Shown piece by piece: positions 46,096-55,138 of a stretch of 64,000 nt of DNA. Location: the NCBI GenBank assembly GCA_030041495.1, contig JASHNT010000028.1, positions 1 through 64,000 of the forward strand, given 5' to 3'. Each line of letters begins with the position of its first letter. The first letter of the stretch is position 1. Source of the stretch: Bryobacteraceae bacterium (lineage in GTDB: Bacteria; Acidobacteriota; Terriglobia; Bryobacterales; Bryobacteraceae). Under the pieces are notes generated by a model that searched no databases, was not told where the DNA came from, and was given only the letters and a program-made list of their open reading frames with translations. Made by a program: the position numbers and the translations under genes.

Positions 46096-47238
46096 GTGAG
46101 CATTGAAAAGTGGGTTTATGGAGGCTCCGGCCTGGCGCGAATCGAAGGCCGAGTGGTGCTGGCTCCGTTCGTGATGCCCGGAGAAAAAGTCTGTCTCGAG
46201 ACTACTGAGGGCACCAACGCAAGGTTGCTCGAAGTGCTGGAGCCTGCGCCGGAGCGCGTCTCGCCTCCGTGCCCGGTCTTCGCCCGCTGCGGCGGCTGCC
46301 ATTACCAGCACGCGCCTTACGAATTCCAACTCGCACGCAAGGTCGAGATCCTGCGCGAGCAACTGCGCCGCGTCGGCAAGATCGATTACGCCGGCGAAAT
46401 CGGCGTCGTAAGTGGACCGGCCTACGGATATCGCAACCGCGTGCAAGTGCATATCGAGAATCGCAAGCTAGGGTATCTTGCCGCACGCTCGCACCAGCTG
46501 GTTGCGCTGACCGAAGATTGCCCCATCGCTTCGCCCCGCATCAATCAAGCCCTCGAAGCGATGCGCGAACGATTGAACGACGCCCGCTTCCCGCGCTTCT
46601 TGCGGTCGCTGGAATTATTCACCAACGAGAACGATGTGCAAGTGAACGTTATCGAATCTGCGCAGCCCCTGCGCAAGGACTTTTTCGAGTGGTGTGAATC
46701 TGTCGCGGCCCTCGATTATCCGACTGTATTGGGAACCTTTCGCGTCAGCCCGCGGTCGTTTTTTCAAGTGAACCGCTTTCTGATCGAGAAGCTGGTGGAG
46801 ACGGCTCTTGCCGGGGCGGAGGGCGATTCGGCGCTGGACCTCTACGCGGGCGCAGGCTTGTTCGCGGTGCCGCTGGCGCGCCGGTTCACCTCGATCACGG
46901 CTGTCGAAGCCGGATCCAGCGCGGCGCGCGATCTGGTGCATAACGCCTCGGGAACCTCCCTTCAAGTGGAGCATTCCCGCGTCGAAGATTTTCTGGCGCG
47001 CCTGGAATCGGCGCCGGATTTCGTCCTCGCCGACCCGCCGCGTGCGGGCCTCGGCAAGGAGGTGGTGGCGCACTTGAACCGTTTGGCGCCGAAACAAATC
47101 ACTATTGTTTCGTGCGATCCGGCCACGCTGGCCCGCGACTTGGCGGCGCTCACGGGATATTCGATCCACGGCGTTACGCTGGTGGATCTATTCCCGCAGA
47201 CCTACCACCTGGAGACGGCCGTTCGCCTGCGTCGCTAA
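46096..47238 (+). CDS. RlmD/RumA-type RNA (uracil-5-)-methyltransferase
   Basis: The protein has a TRAM-like start (SIEKWVYGGSGLARIEGRVV, LAPFVMPGEKV), an iron-sulfur cysteine set (PPCPVFARCGGCHYQHAPYE), and the SAM-dependent uracil methyltransferase core: SFFQVNRFLIEKLV, ALDLYAGAGLFAVPLA, VLADPPRAGLGKEVV and IVSCDPATLARDLA with the catalytic Cys. It methylates a uracil in rRNA or tRNA. The start is uncertain: GTG 46096 is listed, GTG 46054 is possible, and AAGGAG (46059-46064) points to an in-frame ATC at 46072. Confidence 0.88.
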   Translation: MSIEKWVYGGSGLARIEGRVVLAPFVMPGEKVCLETTEGTNARLLEVLEPAPERVSPPCPVFARCGGCHYQHAPYEFQLARKVEILREQLRRVGKIDYAGEIGVVSGPAYGYRNRVQVHIENRKLGYLAARSHQLVALTEDCPIASPRINQALEAMRERLNDARFPRFLRSLELFTNENDVQVNVIESAQPLRKDFFEWCESVAALDYPTVLGTFRVSPRSFFQVNRFLIEKLVETALAGAEGDSALDLYAGAGLFAVPLARRFTSITAVEAGSSAARDLVHNASGTSLQVEHSRVEDFLARLESAPDFVLADPPRAGLGKEVVAHLNRLAPKQITIVSCDPATLARDLAALTGYSIHGVTLVDLFPQTYHLETAVRLRR

Positions 47239-47297
47239 ACCACTAAAACCACGTGAAAACCCCATAAATTAAAGCCTTCTAATGGCGCTGCCGATAC

Positions 47298-47314
47298 ATA
47301 TCGTGATACGATAT
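47298..47314. promoter_or_regulatory. Candidate MarR operator
   Basis: ATATCGT (47298-47304) and ACGATAT (47308-47314) are perfect 7-bp arms around GAT. The site ends 6 bases before GTG 47321. A dyad of this kind at a MarR gene start is typical for self-repression, and it argues for the GTG over the ATG at 47282, which would place the site inside the gene. Confidence 0.6.
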
Positions 47315-47320
47315 AAAAAG

Positions 47321-47755
47321 GTGAGGAATGCCTCGCAACCGGTCTCACAGCGGCAGATTCGCGCTCTGGCCGAGTTCCGGCACCAGCTTCGCCGTTTCCT
47401 GCATTTCAGTGAGGACGCGGCGAAAAACGCGGGAGTGGAGGCCCAGCAGCATCAATTGATGCTGGCGATTAAGGCCGTCGAGCCGGAAGCGGCCGGCATC
47501 GGATATCTCGCGGATCGTTTGATGCTGCGCCACCATAGCGCCGTGGGCCTGGTAGACCGGACAGAGCACGCGGGCTTGGTCAAGCGAGTCCGTTCCGCGG
47601 CCGACCGCCGCAGCGCGCAGGCCATTCTCACTCCGAAGGGAGCCATGATTCTGAAGAAGCTTTCTCTGCACCACCGTCAGGAGCTCAAATCCGCGGCGCC
47701 GGCGCTCATCGAGAACCTCACCACAATTCTGCACGATACGGAGTCTGAACTTTGA
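47321..47755 (+). CDS. MarR-family transcriptional regulator
   Basis: The 144-residue protein has the MarR winged helix: QRQIRALAEFRHQLRRFLHF, AQQHQLMLAIKAVEPEAAGI, GYLADRLMLRHHSAVGLVDR and the wing VKRVRSAADRRSAQAILTPK. GTG 47321 is preferred over ATG 47282 since a perfect dyad lies between. The stop overlaps the ClC gene start as TTGA, so the two are co-translated; the regulator probably controls that channel in response to a small molecule or pH. Confidence 0.87.
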   Translation: MRNASQPVSQRQIRALAEFRHQLRRFLHFSEDAAKNAGVEAQQHQLMLAIKAVEPEAAGIGYLADRLMLRHHSAVGLVDRTEHAGLVKRVRSAADRRSAQAILTPKGAMILKKLSLHHRQELKSAAPALIENLTTILHDTESEL

Positions 47756-49581
47756 AAGAAGAGCAAGGCGGCCTGAAAGCGCTTGGCGATTTTACAACCA
47801 CGCCGCGAGTTCTATGGGTGTCGGCACTGGCGCTGGGCATCGGCATCATCAGCGCGTACGTGGCGCTGGCGTTATTGCGGTTGATCGGGATGTTCACCAA
47901 CCTGTTCTATTACCACCGCTGGGGAACCACGCTGGTTTCGCCCGCCGGTCATAATTTGGGCTACTGGGCGGTGCTGGTCCCGATCGTGGGCGGACTGATC
48001 GTAGGCCTGATGGCGCGCTATGGGTCTGAGCGCATCCGCGGCCACGGCATTCCCGAAGCCATCGAAGCGATTCTGATGAAAGGCAGCCGCGTGGAGCCGC
48101 GCGTGGCGATTTTCAAACCGCTTTCCTCGGCGATCTCCATCGGCTCCGGCGGTCCTTTCGGCGCCGAGGGTCCGATCATCATGACGGGCGGCGCATGCGG
48201 CTCCATCATCGCGCAGTTATTTCATCTGACTGCGTCGGAGCGGAAAACGCTGCTGGTGGCCGGAGCCGCGGCGGGCATGTCCGCGACCTTCGCGGCTCCG
48301 CTTGCCTCCGTGCTGCTGGCGGTGGAGCTGCTCCTGTTCGAATGGAAACCGCGCAGCTTCATTCCCACTGCAGTCGCATCCGTGACGGCAGCGGCGGCGC
48401 GGCGCTATTTACTGGGCTTCGGCCCTCTGTTCCCGGTTCCGCAGCATTCGCTGCAAATCGGACCCAAGGGCTTGCTGGCCTGCGTCTTGGTGGGTTTACT
48501 CGCCGGGGTGCTGTCCGCTATCGTCACCCAAGCCGTTTACGCCTCCGAGGACGCCTTCGCCAAACTTCCGATTCACTGGATGTGGTGGCCCCTGATCGGG
48601 GGGCTTGCCATCGGCGTCGGCGGACTCATCTTCCCCGAGGCCCTGGGCGTCGGCTACGACATGATCGGCACCATGCTGCAGCACCAATTGCCGGTGCGGA
48701 TGCTGGCCGGGATTCTGCTGGTCAAATCCGCGATTTGGGCGATCTCACTTGGTTCCGGCACCTCCGGCGGTGTGTTGGCTCCCCTGCTGATGATGGGCGG
48801 AGCGTTGGGCGCGAGCCTGTCGCCGGTCCTGCCCAATGAAGGCGCTGGATTCTGGGCCTTGGTGGGAATGGGCGCGGTCCTCGGCAGCACCATGGGTTCG
48901 CCGTTCACCGGCGTCGTGTTCATGATCGAGGTCACGCACGACGTCAACATGATTCTGCCGCTGCTCACCACCGTGCTGGTTGCGCACACTTTCACCGTCC
49001 TGGTGTTGAAGCGCTCGATTCTCACCGAGAAGATCAGCCGCCACGGTTATCATCTCACTCGCGAATACTCCTTCGATCCTCTCGAAATCCTCTTCGTCAG
49101 GGAAGTCATGCGAACCAATGTGGTCGCGATCCCGGAGAATGCGGAGCATGAAGGTCTCTCTCACAGCGTTTCCAAGAATCGCCAGCGCGGGCAAAGCCTG
49201 TACCCGGTCGTGGATGACGATTTGCGCGTCACCGGCGTAGTCACCGGGCGGCATCTCAAGGAGTTTCTGGATGCTCCCAATGGGGCCGGCGGAAAAGGCG
49301 AGGGAGGCAAGCCTCTACTGGAGCGCAACCCCATCGTCGCCTATCCCGATGAGCCACTCCGCGCTGTCGTCTACCGCATGGCGGAGACCGGCCGAACGCG
49401 ATTCCCGGTTGTCGATCGCACCGATTCCAGAAAGCTGGTCGGCATGATCTCTCTGCGTGATCTCCTGCACGCCCGCGTGCGCGCCATGGAAGAAGAGCGC
49501 AAGCGCGAGCGGGTTTTGCGCATTCGCCTGCCCGGAGCCCCTGGAGCACCCGTATCGAGCGGCCGAGGTTTGGGATCATGA
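47752..49581 (+). CDS. ClC-type chloride channel/antiporter with C-terminal CBS domains
   Basis: The 609-residue protein starts at TTG 47752 in the MarR stop. The ClC signatures are SIGSGGPFGAEGPIIMTGG (with the gating Glu), the FAAPLASVLLAVELLLFEW helix and GSGTSGGVLAPLLMMGGALG, followed by TGVVFMIEVTHD. Residues 445-580 hold two CBS domains (IPENAEHEGLSHSVSKN, VTGVVTGRHLKEFL, AVVYRMAETGRTRFPVVDR), which often bind nucleotides. With the gating Glu present, a Cl-/H+ exchanger or a gated channel is likely. CLC genes with a MarR regulator are unusual enough to note. Confidence 0.93.
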   Translation: MKEEQGGLKALGDFTTTPRVLWVSALALGIGIISAYVALALLRLIGMFTNLFYYHRWGTTLVSPAGHNLGYWAVLVPIVGGLIVGLMARYGSERIRGHGIPEAIEAILMKGSRVEPRVAIFKPLSSAISIGSGGPFGAEGPIIMTGGACGSIIAQLFHLTASERKTLLVAGAAAGMSATFAAPLASVLLAVELLLFEWKPRSFIPTAVASVTAAAARRYLLGFGPLFPVPQHSLQIGPKGLLACVLVGLLAGVLSAIVTQAVYASEDAFAKLPIHWMWWPLIGGLAIGVGGLIFPEALGVGYDMIGTMLQHQLPVRMLAGILLVKSAIWAISLGSGTSGGVLAPLLMMGGALGASLSPVLPNEGAGFWALVGMGAVLGSTMGSPFTGVVFMIEVTHDVNMILPLLTTVLVAHTFTVLVLKRSILTEKISRHGYHLTREYSFDPLEILFVREVMRTNVVAIPENAEHEGLSHSVSKNRQRGQSLYPVVDDDLRVTGVVTGRHLKEFLDAPNGAGGKGEGGKPLLERNPIVAYPDEPLRAVVYRMAETGRTRFPVVDRTDSRKLVGMISLRDLLHARVRAMEEERKRERVLRIRLPGAPGAPVSSGRGLGS

Positions 49582-49587
49582 GCATAT

Positions 49588-50667
49588 ATGTGGGGTGCGT
49601 TGCTCTCGATTCTGCTCGGGAACGCGCTGGCCTTCGCCGGTGAAGTTTCTTTTGCGTCCGGGATCGATTTGGCCGGGTCGGCGCGCATCGAAGGCGATGC
49701 TCTTCGCCTGACCGGCGCCGAAAAGCATCTGGCGGGAGCCGCATGGCTGCGGGACAAGCAGACCGCCGCCGGCGGATTCGAAACCGAGTTCACGTTTCGC
49801 CTGACCGAGCCCGGAGGCCTGGGCGGAGGCGCCGACGGATTCGCATTTGTGCTTCAGAACAGCGGGCCTGAGGCGGTCGGAGGCACAGGGTCGGGCGGAG
49901 GCTTTGCCCTGGGCAACGACGCCGCGTACGGGGGCCCGTCCGAAGCCATTCCGCAAAGCATCGCTGTGTTCTTCGACACCTTCCGCAACCAGGAGATCGG
50001 TGACCCTTCGAATAACTTCGTCACGGTTTGTACCGCCGGAACTCCTAAAGAGGTACGCTGGCCGCCGCCGCGGTTGGCGTCGTCGAAGAAACTCCGGGTG
50101 AACTTGAAGGACCGTAAACCGCATATGGCGCGGATCAGCTTTCAGCCTCCGGCGCTGACCGTGTATCTGGATGGAAAACGCGTGCTGGCAACCGCCGTCG
50201 ACCTGGCCAGCGTAATCGGCTCCGATGGGGGCGCGTGGGTGGGCTTCACGGCCTCAACCGGCGAGGGCTTCGAGAATCACGACATCCTGAGCTGGTCGTT
50301 CACACGCGGAAGCGACATTTCTTCGAACATCTCATATCTCAAGTCGGCGTGTCTTCCGGATCGCAATCTGTGCACTCCGGAACAAGCCACGGTGGCGCAA
50401 ACCGGGCCGGGCATGTTTCACATCGTGCTGCCGGGGAATCTGGAATGGGGCGCAAGCATCCCGAATCTGGGCGTGCGGCCCGTGACCATCCTGAACGCGC
50501 ACGGCAACGTGTGCCAGGACGTCGCGACTCGCGGCGCCGATGGCTGCGCCGGACCCAGCGCCCTAATCCAGCGCACCCGCGACGGGCTCACGTCATTCAG
50601 CATCCGGGTGCCGGGCGACGCGCGCACCGCCGAAGGCTACTTCGAATTCGACGCTAGGATCCAATAA
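49588..50667 (+). CDS. Exported L-type-lectin-like protein
   Basis: The 359-residue protein starts MWGALLSILLGNALAFAGEV (signal peptide). Residues 20-225 resemble legume/L-type lectin-like domains: GSARIEGDALRLTGAEKHLA, FETEFTFRLTEPGG, GADGFAFVLQN, SIAVFFDTFRNQE and the final SDGGAWVGFTASTG. Such domains bind glycans. The C-terminal part (residues 235-359) is a beta-rich region with cysteines in YLKSACLPDRNLCTPE, no recognised family. It begins 6 bases after the ClC gene but is probably an independent exported protein. Confidence 0.78.
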   Translation: MWGALLSILLGNALAFAGEVSFASGIDLAGSARIEGDALRLTGAEKHLAGAAWLRDKQTAAGGFETEFTFRLTEPGGLGGGADGFAFVLQNSGPEAVGGTGSGGGFALGNDAAYGGPSEAIPQSIAVFFDTFRNQEIGDPSNNFVTVCTAGTPKEVRWPPPRLASSKKLRVNLKDRKPHMARISFQPPALTVYLDGKRVLATAVDLASVIGSDGGAWVGFTASTGEGFENHDILSWSFTRGSDISSNISYLKSACLPDRNLCTPEQATVAQTGPGMFHIVLPGNLEWGASIPNLGVRPVTILNAHGNVCQDVATRGADGCAGPSALIQRTRDGLTSFSIRVPGDARTAEGYFEFDARIQ

Positions 50668-50739
50668 AACGCTACCCTACGCTTTAGGAGGATCGCAGCC
50701 ATCAACCCTTCGCACGCGCCCCTAAAAGGCTCTTTTTAC

Positions 50740-51798
50740 GTGCTGGTGCTGTACGACGTAGCCGAGCAGATCGACCTGGCGCGGCTGCGCGAAATCGTGG
50801 GCGCGGAGCCGCGCCGTGAGCCGAGCTTCAAGCATCGCGCACCGGACTACGTGCGCTTTGAGCCGGCGCCGGTGGTGGATTACACCGGATCCATTTCGCT
50901 GGCCAGCGGCGACCCGTTCGAAAGCCGCGTCAAGTATTTCGATTACGGCGTGATCTGCGTCGAGCTGGAGTTTCCTTTCGAGGCCAACTGGGAGGGACTG
51001 ACGAGCCTCTCCAGCCGCTTGACGGCCGCTCCGGAAATCGAGGGGCGCACGCAGGAGCTGGCCAAAACCCAACTCGATCGCGTGAAGGATGCCCTGGTTC
51101 AGCCCTACGCTTCCTGGCTCAGCGAAGACTACTATGTGATCCACATCACCGAGGCTCCCGATGAAACCGGCTCGCCGCTCTCGGCTGAGGGGATGTTAAC
51201 TCGCCGTGGCGGGGAGCTCGCGCAGATCATTCGCGGCGAATCCAACCCGCTCTCCGGCGCCGAGCGCGAGGAAGCTCTGCAGCCACGGATTTCTTACTAC
51301 CCGAACGATCTGCTGGTGGCCGGCTGGGTGGCCGCGCTGGTCTACGACACGCCGGAAAACGCCGCCGCGATCGTGCAGTTGCTGGAGTACGCGAACTCCC
51401 AGTTGCTGGAGTATCGCCACTACGACGAACTTTTGACGCGCGTGCTCAAGTCCGCTTACGAAATGGTGGAGCACCGTGGACTTCCGGTGGTGCGCCATTG
51501 GAGAATGGCCAAGCAAGCCCAGAGGCTGAACGCTTTGCGCCTGGACATCACGGAGCTGACCGAGCGCACCGACAACGCCATCAAATTCCTCAGCGACATG
51601 TATTACGCGCGGGCTTATCGCATGGCCTCATCGAGAGTGGGCGTCAGCGATTACCGCAACCTGGTGGATCAGAAGCTAGGCACCGCCCGCGAGCTGTACG
51701 AGTTCATGACCAACGAATATCACCAGGCTCGCGGTTTCGTTTTAGAGGTGCTGGTAGTGGCGATCCTGGTCATCGAACTGGTGAAAGTGTTCCACTGA
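50740..51798 (+). CDS. Tail-anchored protein resembling RMND1/YagE (DUF155) type
   Basis: The protein (352 residues from GTG 50740) is mostly helical, with FDYGVICVELEFPFE near residue 65, which recalls the conserved FdYGvvVf block of the DUF155 family, and a C-terminal membrane helix (GFVLEVLVVAILVIELVKVF) as in that family. No enzymatic motif is visible. AGGAGG at 50686-50691 suggests that translation really starts at the in-frame ATC 50701, adding residues such as PSHAPLKGSFYVLVLYDV. Family assignment is tentative. It is convergent with the TonB receptor, 6 bases away. Confidence 0.55.
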   Translation: MLVLYDVAEQIDLARLREIVGAEPRREPSFKHRAPDYVRFEPAPVVDYTGSISLASGDPFESRVKYFDYGVICVELEFPFEANWEGLTSLSSRLTAAPEIEGRTQELAKTQLDRVKDALVQPYASWLSEDYYVIHITEAPDETGSPLSAEGMLTRRGGELAQIIRGESNPLSGAEREEALQPRISYYPNDLLVAGWVAALVYDTPENAAAIVQLLEYANSQLLEYRHYDELLTRVLKSAYEMVEHRGLPVVRHWRMAKQAQRLNALRLDITELTERTDNAIKFLSDMYYARAYRMASSRVGVSDYRNLVDQKLGTARELYEFMTNEYHQARGFVLEVLVVAILVIELVKVFH

Positions 51799-51804
51799 CT
51801 GCGC

Positions 51805-54800
51805 CTACCACAGCAGCTTCAAGGCGAGCTGAATCTGCCGTGAGGTGGTAGAGGTGCTGGTGATCACCCCGGCGGTGGGCGAAACAGCGGGCGTGAACGT
51901 CACCGGGTTCGGCGAATTGAAATTGGGGTGATTCAGAATATTGAAGAACTCCGCGCGGAACTGGAGATTCATTTTCTCACCCAGGCGGGTCATCTTGTCC
52001 GCCGAGAAATCCCAGGTTGCCAGTCCCGGCCCGATCAGCGTGTCGCGGCCGAGATTGCCCCAGAAGCCGCTGTTGTTGGGCGGCGCGAGAAACGCGGCAG
52101 GATTGAACCATTCGTTGGGCGAGCCGATGATCACGTTACCGGTGAAGTCCGGATTCACAAAGGGGCGCACCGGATTTTTGGTATCGCCGCTGTTGGACGG
52201 GTTGTAGCTGAGCTGCGGCGTGAACGGAAAGCCGCTTTGCAGCGTCACGATGGAGCCCACGCTCCAGCCGCCGGCAAGCCGGTTCCTCCACGCCGGAAGC
52301 TGATACAACACGCTGATCACAGCGGCGTTACGCACGTCGAAATTCGCCAAGCCCCAGTCTGCCTTTAAATCGAAAGGATTCGACACCAGCGCCGGTTCAT
52401 TGCCGGATGTGGTCGAGTTGAGCGAATCACCGTCATCAAGAGTCTTAGACCAGGTGTACACGCCGCGGACCGTGAACCCCTGCTCAAAACGATGGTTCAC
52501 GTCGAGCTGGAGTGCGTTGTAAGAGCTGTCGCCTTCCGAAAAATAAGTCCACGTGGGTCCGAGTGAGGGCGTGGGCTTGGTGGAGGTCGGATTGTAATAG
52601 GCCCCGGCAGGAACGGGCGATCCGGCCAGAGGCGCGGGAAAATTCGAGGGATAAACAGCGGGACACGGCGATGCCGGACACACTACCGGAAACGGCTCAT
52701 TCGCGTCCACGCCCACCAGCTCGTGATATCCGTGCGAGCCCACGTAGCCGATGGTGAACGCAGTGTTCGCCGTAATCTCCTGTTCGACGCGGAGGGACCA
52801 TGAGATCAGAGTGGGCGTATCGAGGTTTGGTTGCACCCCTCCCGGCACCAGTTTGGCCGCCGCCGGAACAGGAGCCGATTGAAGCAGCGGGAATTGTGAG
52901 ACGTTGGTGTTCGCCAGGCTGTAGGTCGGATTGAAAGGCGCGTTCTGATCCGTGCGGTAACCGAGGGCGTCCTGGAGGTCGTTGTACATGCCGAACCCCC
53001 CGCGCACGACGGTTTTGTGCGGGCCGGTAGTGGGGCTCCAGGCAATGCCGAGCCTCGGCTGAGGAAGGAATTTCGCGTTGTTGACGGCGAACGCCGAAGA
53101 CCCGATCGTGGGTGTGGCGTTGATGACGCCGTTGGTGAATCCATACGTCGACGCGCGGCCGTGAGCCTCATTCCAGCCCGTGTCGAACTCCTGCCGGTAC
53201 CCCAGCGTCACCATCAGCTTGGGGCTCAAGCGCATCGCGTCCTGGACGAAAAACGCCCCGTACGTGGATCTCCAGCCCAGCGGCGTCGGCGTTGGATCGT
53301 ATACCAACGTGCCCACTCCCTGCAGGAACGTCTGCAGGCTGGTAAACGTGTCCTGGCCATATTGGCTCAAGGCGAGCAATTCATTCGATTCCAGTCTCTG
53401 GAACCACACGCCGGCGCTCAACTGGTGAACGCCCTTGGTGATTGAGACTGTGTCCTCATACGTGTAAATATTCCGGTCCACGCGCAGATTGCTTCCGTTA
53501 TTCGCGCCAGCCAGGCTGATCGCCGCGGCGGGGTTCGAGGCCGAGCTTCCACCCACGTTCAACGCTCCCAGCGGATCGCCGGACAGGAAACCGGGGAGAC
53601 TCGCCGCCGGACTTCCCGGAGTTGGCTCACCGGTGAAGAAGTAACCCGCCCGCGAATACCCAAATGTCGCCGAGTTCAAAACCGTGGGAGAAAACACGTG
53701 CGACTCATTCAAGCTCGCCACCTGCTCGCGTAAGCTCTCCACATCGGTACTGTATTCATTGGTGCTGGTTGGCGTGTAGCTGGAGCTGTCATCGATCGTG
53801 TAATTGCCGCTCAGCCAATCCTTGTCCGAAAAAACGTGATCCAGCCGGGTGGTCCCGAAATCGTCGCGGATGGTTTGCAACGGATTGTTGAATGCCTCGG
53901 CGATTCCTCCGAAATCGGGCGCACCCGGCGTGGGAGCGGGCCATGCATTGATCAGCGGCGACACCCCAACGAACGAAACTCCTGACGCGGGGCAGGGACT
54001 CGGCGTAGGAGTAATCAGCGAGCACGGCAGATATCCCGCACGAGCGTTGTTATCCGGAACCAGGTCCACACCCGCTTGGTGCAGATGTTGGTCGAAGTGC
54101 TCCCAGTTCCCAAACAAGAAGGTTTTGTCCTTTTTGATTGGTCCGCCCAGCGCCGCGCCAAACTGATTGCGCTGGAATCCGGGAACCGACGAACCATTAA
54201 AAAAGTTCCGCGCGTCCATGGCGCTGTTGCGCAGGAACTCGTACAGAGAGCCGTGAAACTCGTTGCCGCCGGAGCGCGTGACCATCACTACCTGCGCGCC
54301 GGGGTGCTTGCCGTACTCCGCTCCGTAGGAATCGCGCAGCAAGTTGAATTCGGCCACGGCGTCCACGCCCAGCAGTTGCTGGCTGACTCCGCCCGGCTGC
54401 ATGTTGTTTTCAGCCGCTCCGGTGAATTCCACGCCGTTCAGCAAATACAGATTCTGTTGCGGACGATTGCCCGAAACCGCGAAATTATTCCCGTTGGTGG
54501 AGTTGGAAACCCCCACGCCGCCGGTTTTCTCCCAAGTGAAGTTGACCACGCCCGGATTCAGCGTCATCAATTCGTCGAAACTCCGCCCATTTAATGGAAG
54601 ATCGCGGATTTGCTCGCCGCCCACCAAGCCGGAGATATCGGAGGTATTGGCTTCCACCAGCGGCGCGTCTCCGGTCACGGTGACCGTCTGGCTGGATTGG
54701 CCGACGGTCAGCTTGAAATCCACGGCCGCATCCTCACCTACCACCAAATCGATTCCCGTGCGCACTTCGTCCGTGAATCCGGATTTCGCGGCGCGGATCT

Positions 54801-55050
54801 GGTACTCGCCTACGGGCAGCGAGACCACTTGATACCGGCCCGCTGCGTCGCTCTCTGTGTTGCGAACCGCTCCCGTCCCGGAGTTAGTGACGGTCAACTG
54901 GGCGCCGGAGATCACGGCTCCCGAGGAATCCGTCACCGTTCCGGAAATCACGGCGGAGGTTTGCGCGCCAAGCGGAGCCGCGCCCAGCCACAACAACGCC
55001 AGGAAGACGGCGAAAGGAAGCAGGAGATGAGAATAACGATTGGTTGTCAT
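51805..55050 (-). CDS. Oar-like TonB-dependent receptor with carboxypeptidase-regulatory domain
   Basis: The 1081-residue outer-membrane protein has a signal peptide (YSHLLLPFAVFLALLWLGAA), a CarboxypepD_reg-like domain (residues 33-115, VISGTVTDSSGAVISGAQLT, DAAGRYQVVSLPVGEYQIRA), a plug (VTVTGDAPLVEANTSDISGL, RDLPLNGRSFDELMTLNPGV) and a long beta-barrel with many aromatic strands (FQRNQFGAALGGPIKKDKTF, YGAFFVQDAMRLSPKLMVTL), ending in ...LALKLLW. It is the Oar/SusC-like group widespread in acidobacteria. The ligand is not readable. The region 52512-52757 has several Pro-rich loops. Confidence 0.93.
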   Translation of the reverse strand: MTTNRYSHLLLPFAVFLALLWLGAAPLGAQTSAVISGTVTDSSGAVISGAQLTVTNSGTGAVRNTESDAAGRYQVVSLPVGEYQIRAAKSGFTDEVRTGIDLVVGEDAAVDFKLTVGQSSQTVTVTGDAPLVEANTSDISGLVGGEQIRDLPLNGRSFDELMTLNPGVVNFTWEKTGGVGVSNSTNGNNFAVSGNRPQQNLYLLNGVEFTGAAENNMQPGGVSQQLLGVDAVAEFNLLRDSYGAEYGKHPGAQVVMVTRSGGNEFHGSLYEFLRNSAMDARNFFNGSSVPGFQRNQFGAALGGPIKKDKTFLFGNWEHFDQHLHQAGVDLVPDNNARAGYLPCSLITPTPSPCPASGVSFVGVSPLINAWPAPTPGAPDFGGIAEAFNNPLQTIRDDFGTTRLDHVFSDKDWLSGNYTIDDSSSYTPTSTNEYSTDVESLREQVASLNESHVFSPTVLNSATFGYSRAGYFFTGEPTPGSPAASLPGFLSGDPLGALNVGGSSASNPAAAISLAGANNGSNLRVDRNIYTYEDTVSITKGVHQLSAGVWFQRLESNELLALSQYGQDTFTSLQTFLQGVGTLVYDPTPTPLGWRSTYGAFFVQDAMRLSPKLMVTLGYRQEFDTGWNEAHGRASTYGFTNGVINATPTIGSSAFAVNNAKFLPQPRLGIAWSPTTGPHKTVVRGGFGMYNDLQDALGYRTDQNAPFNPTYSLANTNVSQFPLLQSAPVPAAAKLVPGGVQPNLDTPTLISWSLRVEQEITANTAFTIGYVGSHGYHELVGVDANEPFPVVCPASPCPAVYPSNFPAPLAGSPVPAGAYYNPTSTKPTPSLGPTWTYFSEGDSSYNALQLDVNHRFEQGFTVRGVYTWSKTLDDGDSLNSTTSGNEPALVSNPFDLKADWGLANFDVRNAAVISVLYQLPAWRNRLAGGWSVGSIVTLQSGFPFTPQLSYNPSNSGDTKNPVRPFVNPDFTGNVIIGSPNEWFNPAAFLAPPNNSGFWGNLGRDTLIGPGLATWDFSADKMTRLGEKMNLQFRAEFFNILNHPNFNSPNPVTFTPAVSPTAGVITSTSTTSRQIQLALKLLW

Positions 55051-55138
55051 GTAAACAGATCATTGTATCTGAAACATTACAACGCCGCGCGACCACCTCG
55101 GGTAGGGCCGGTTGACGGAAGCTCTATAGTTCTAAGGT

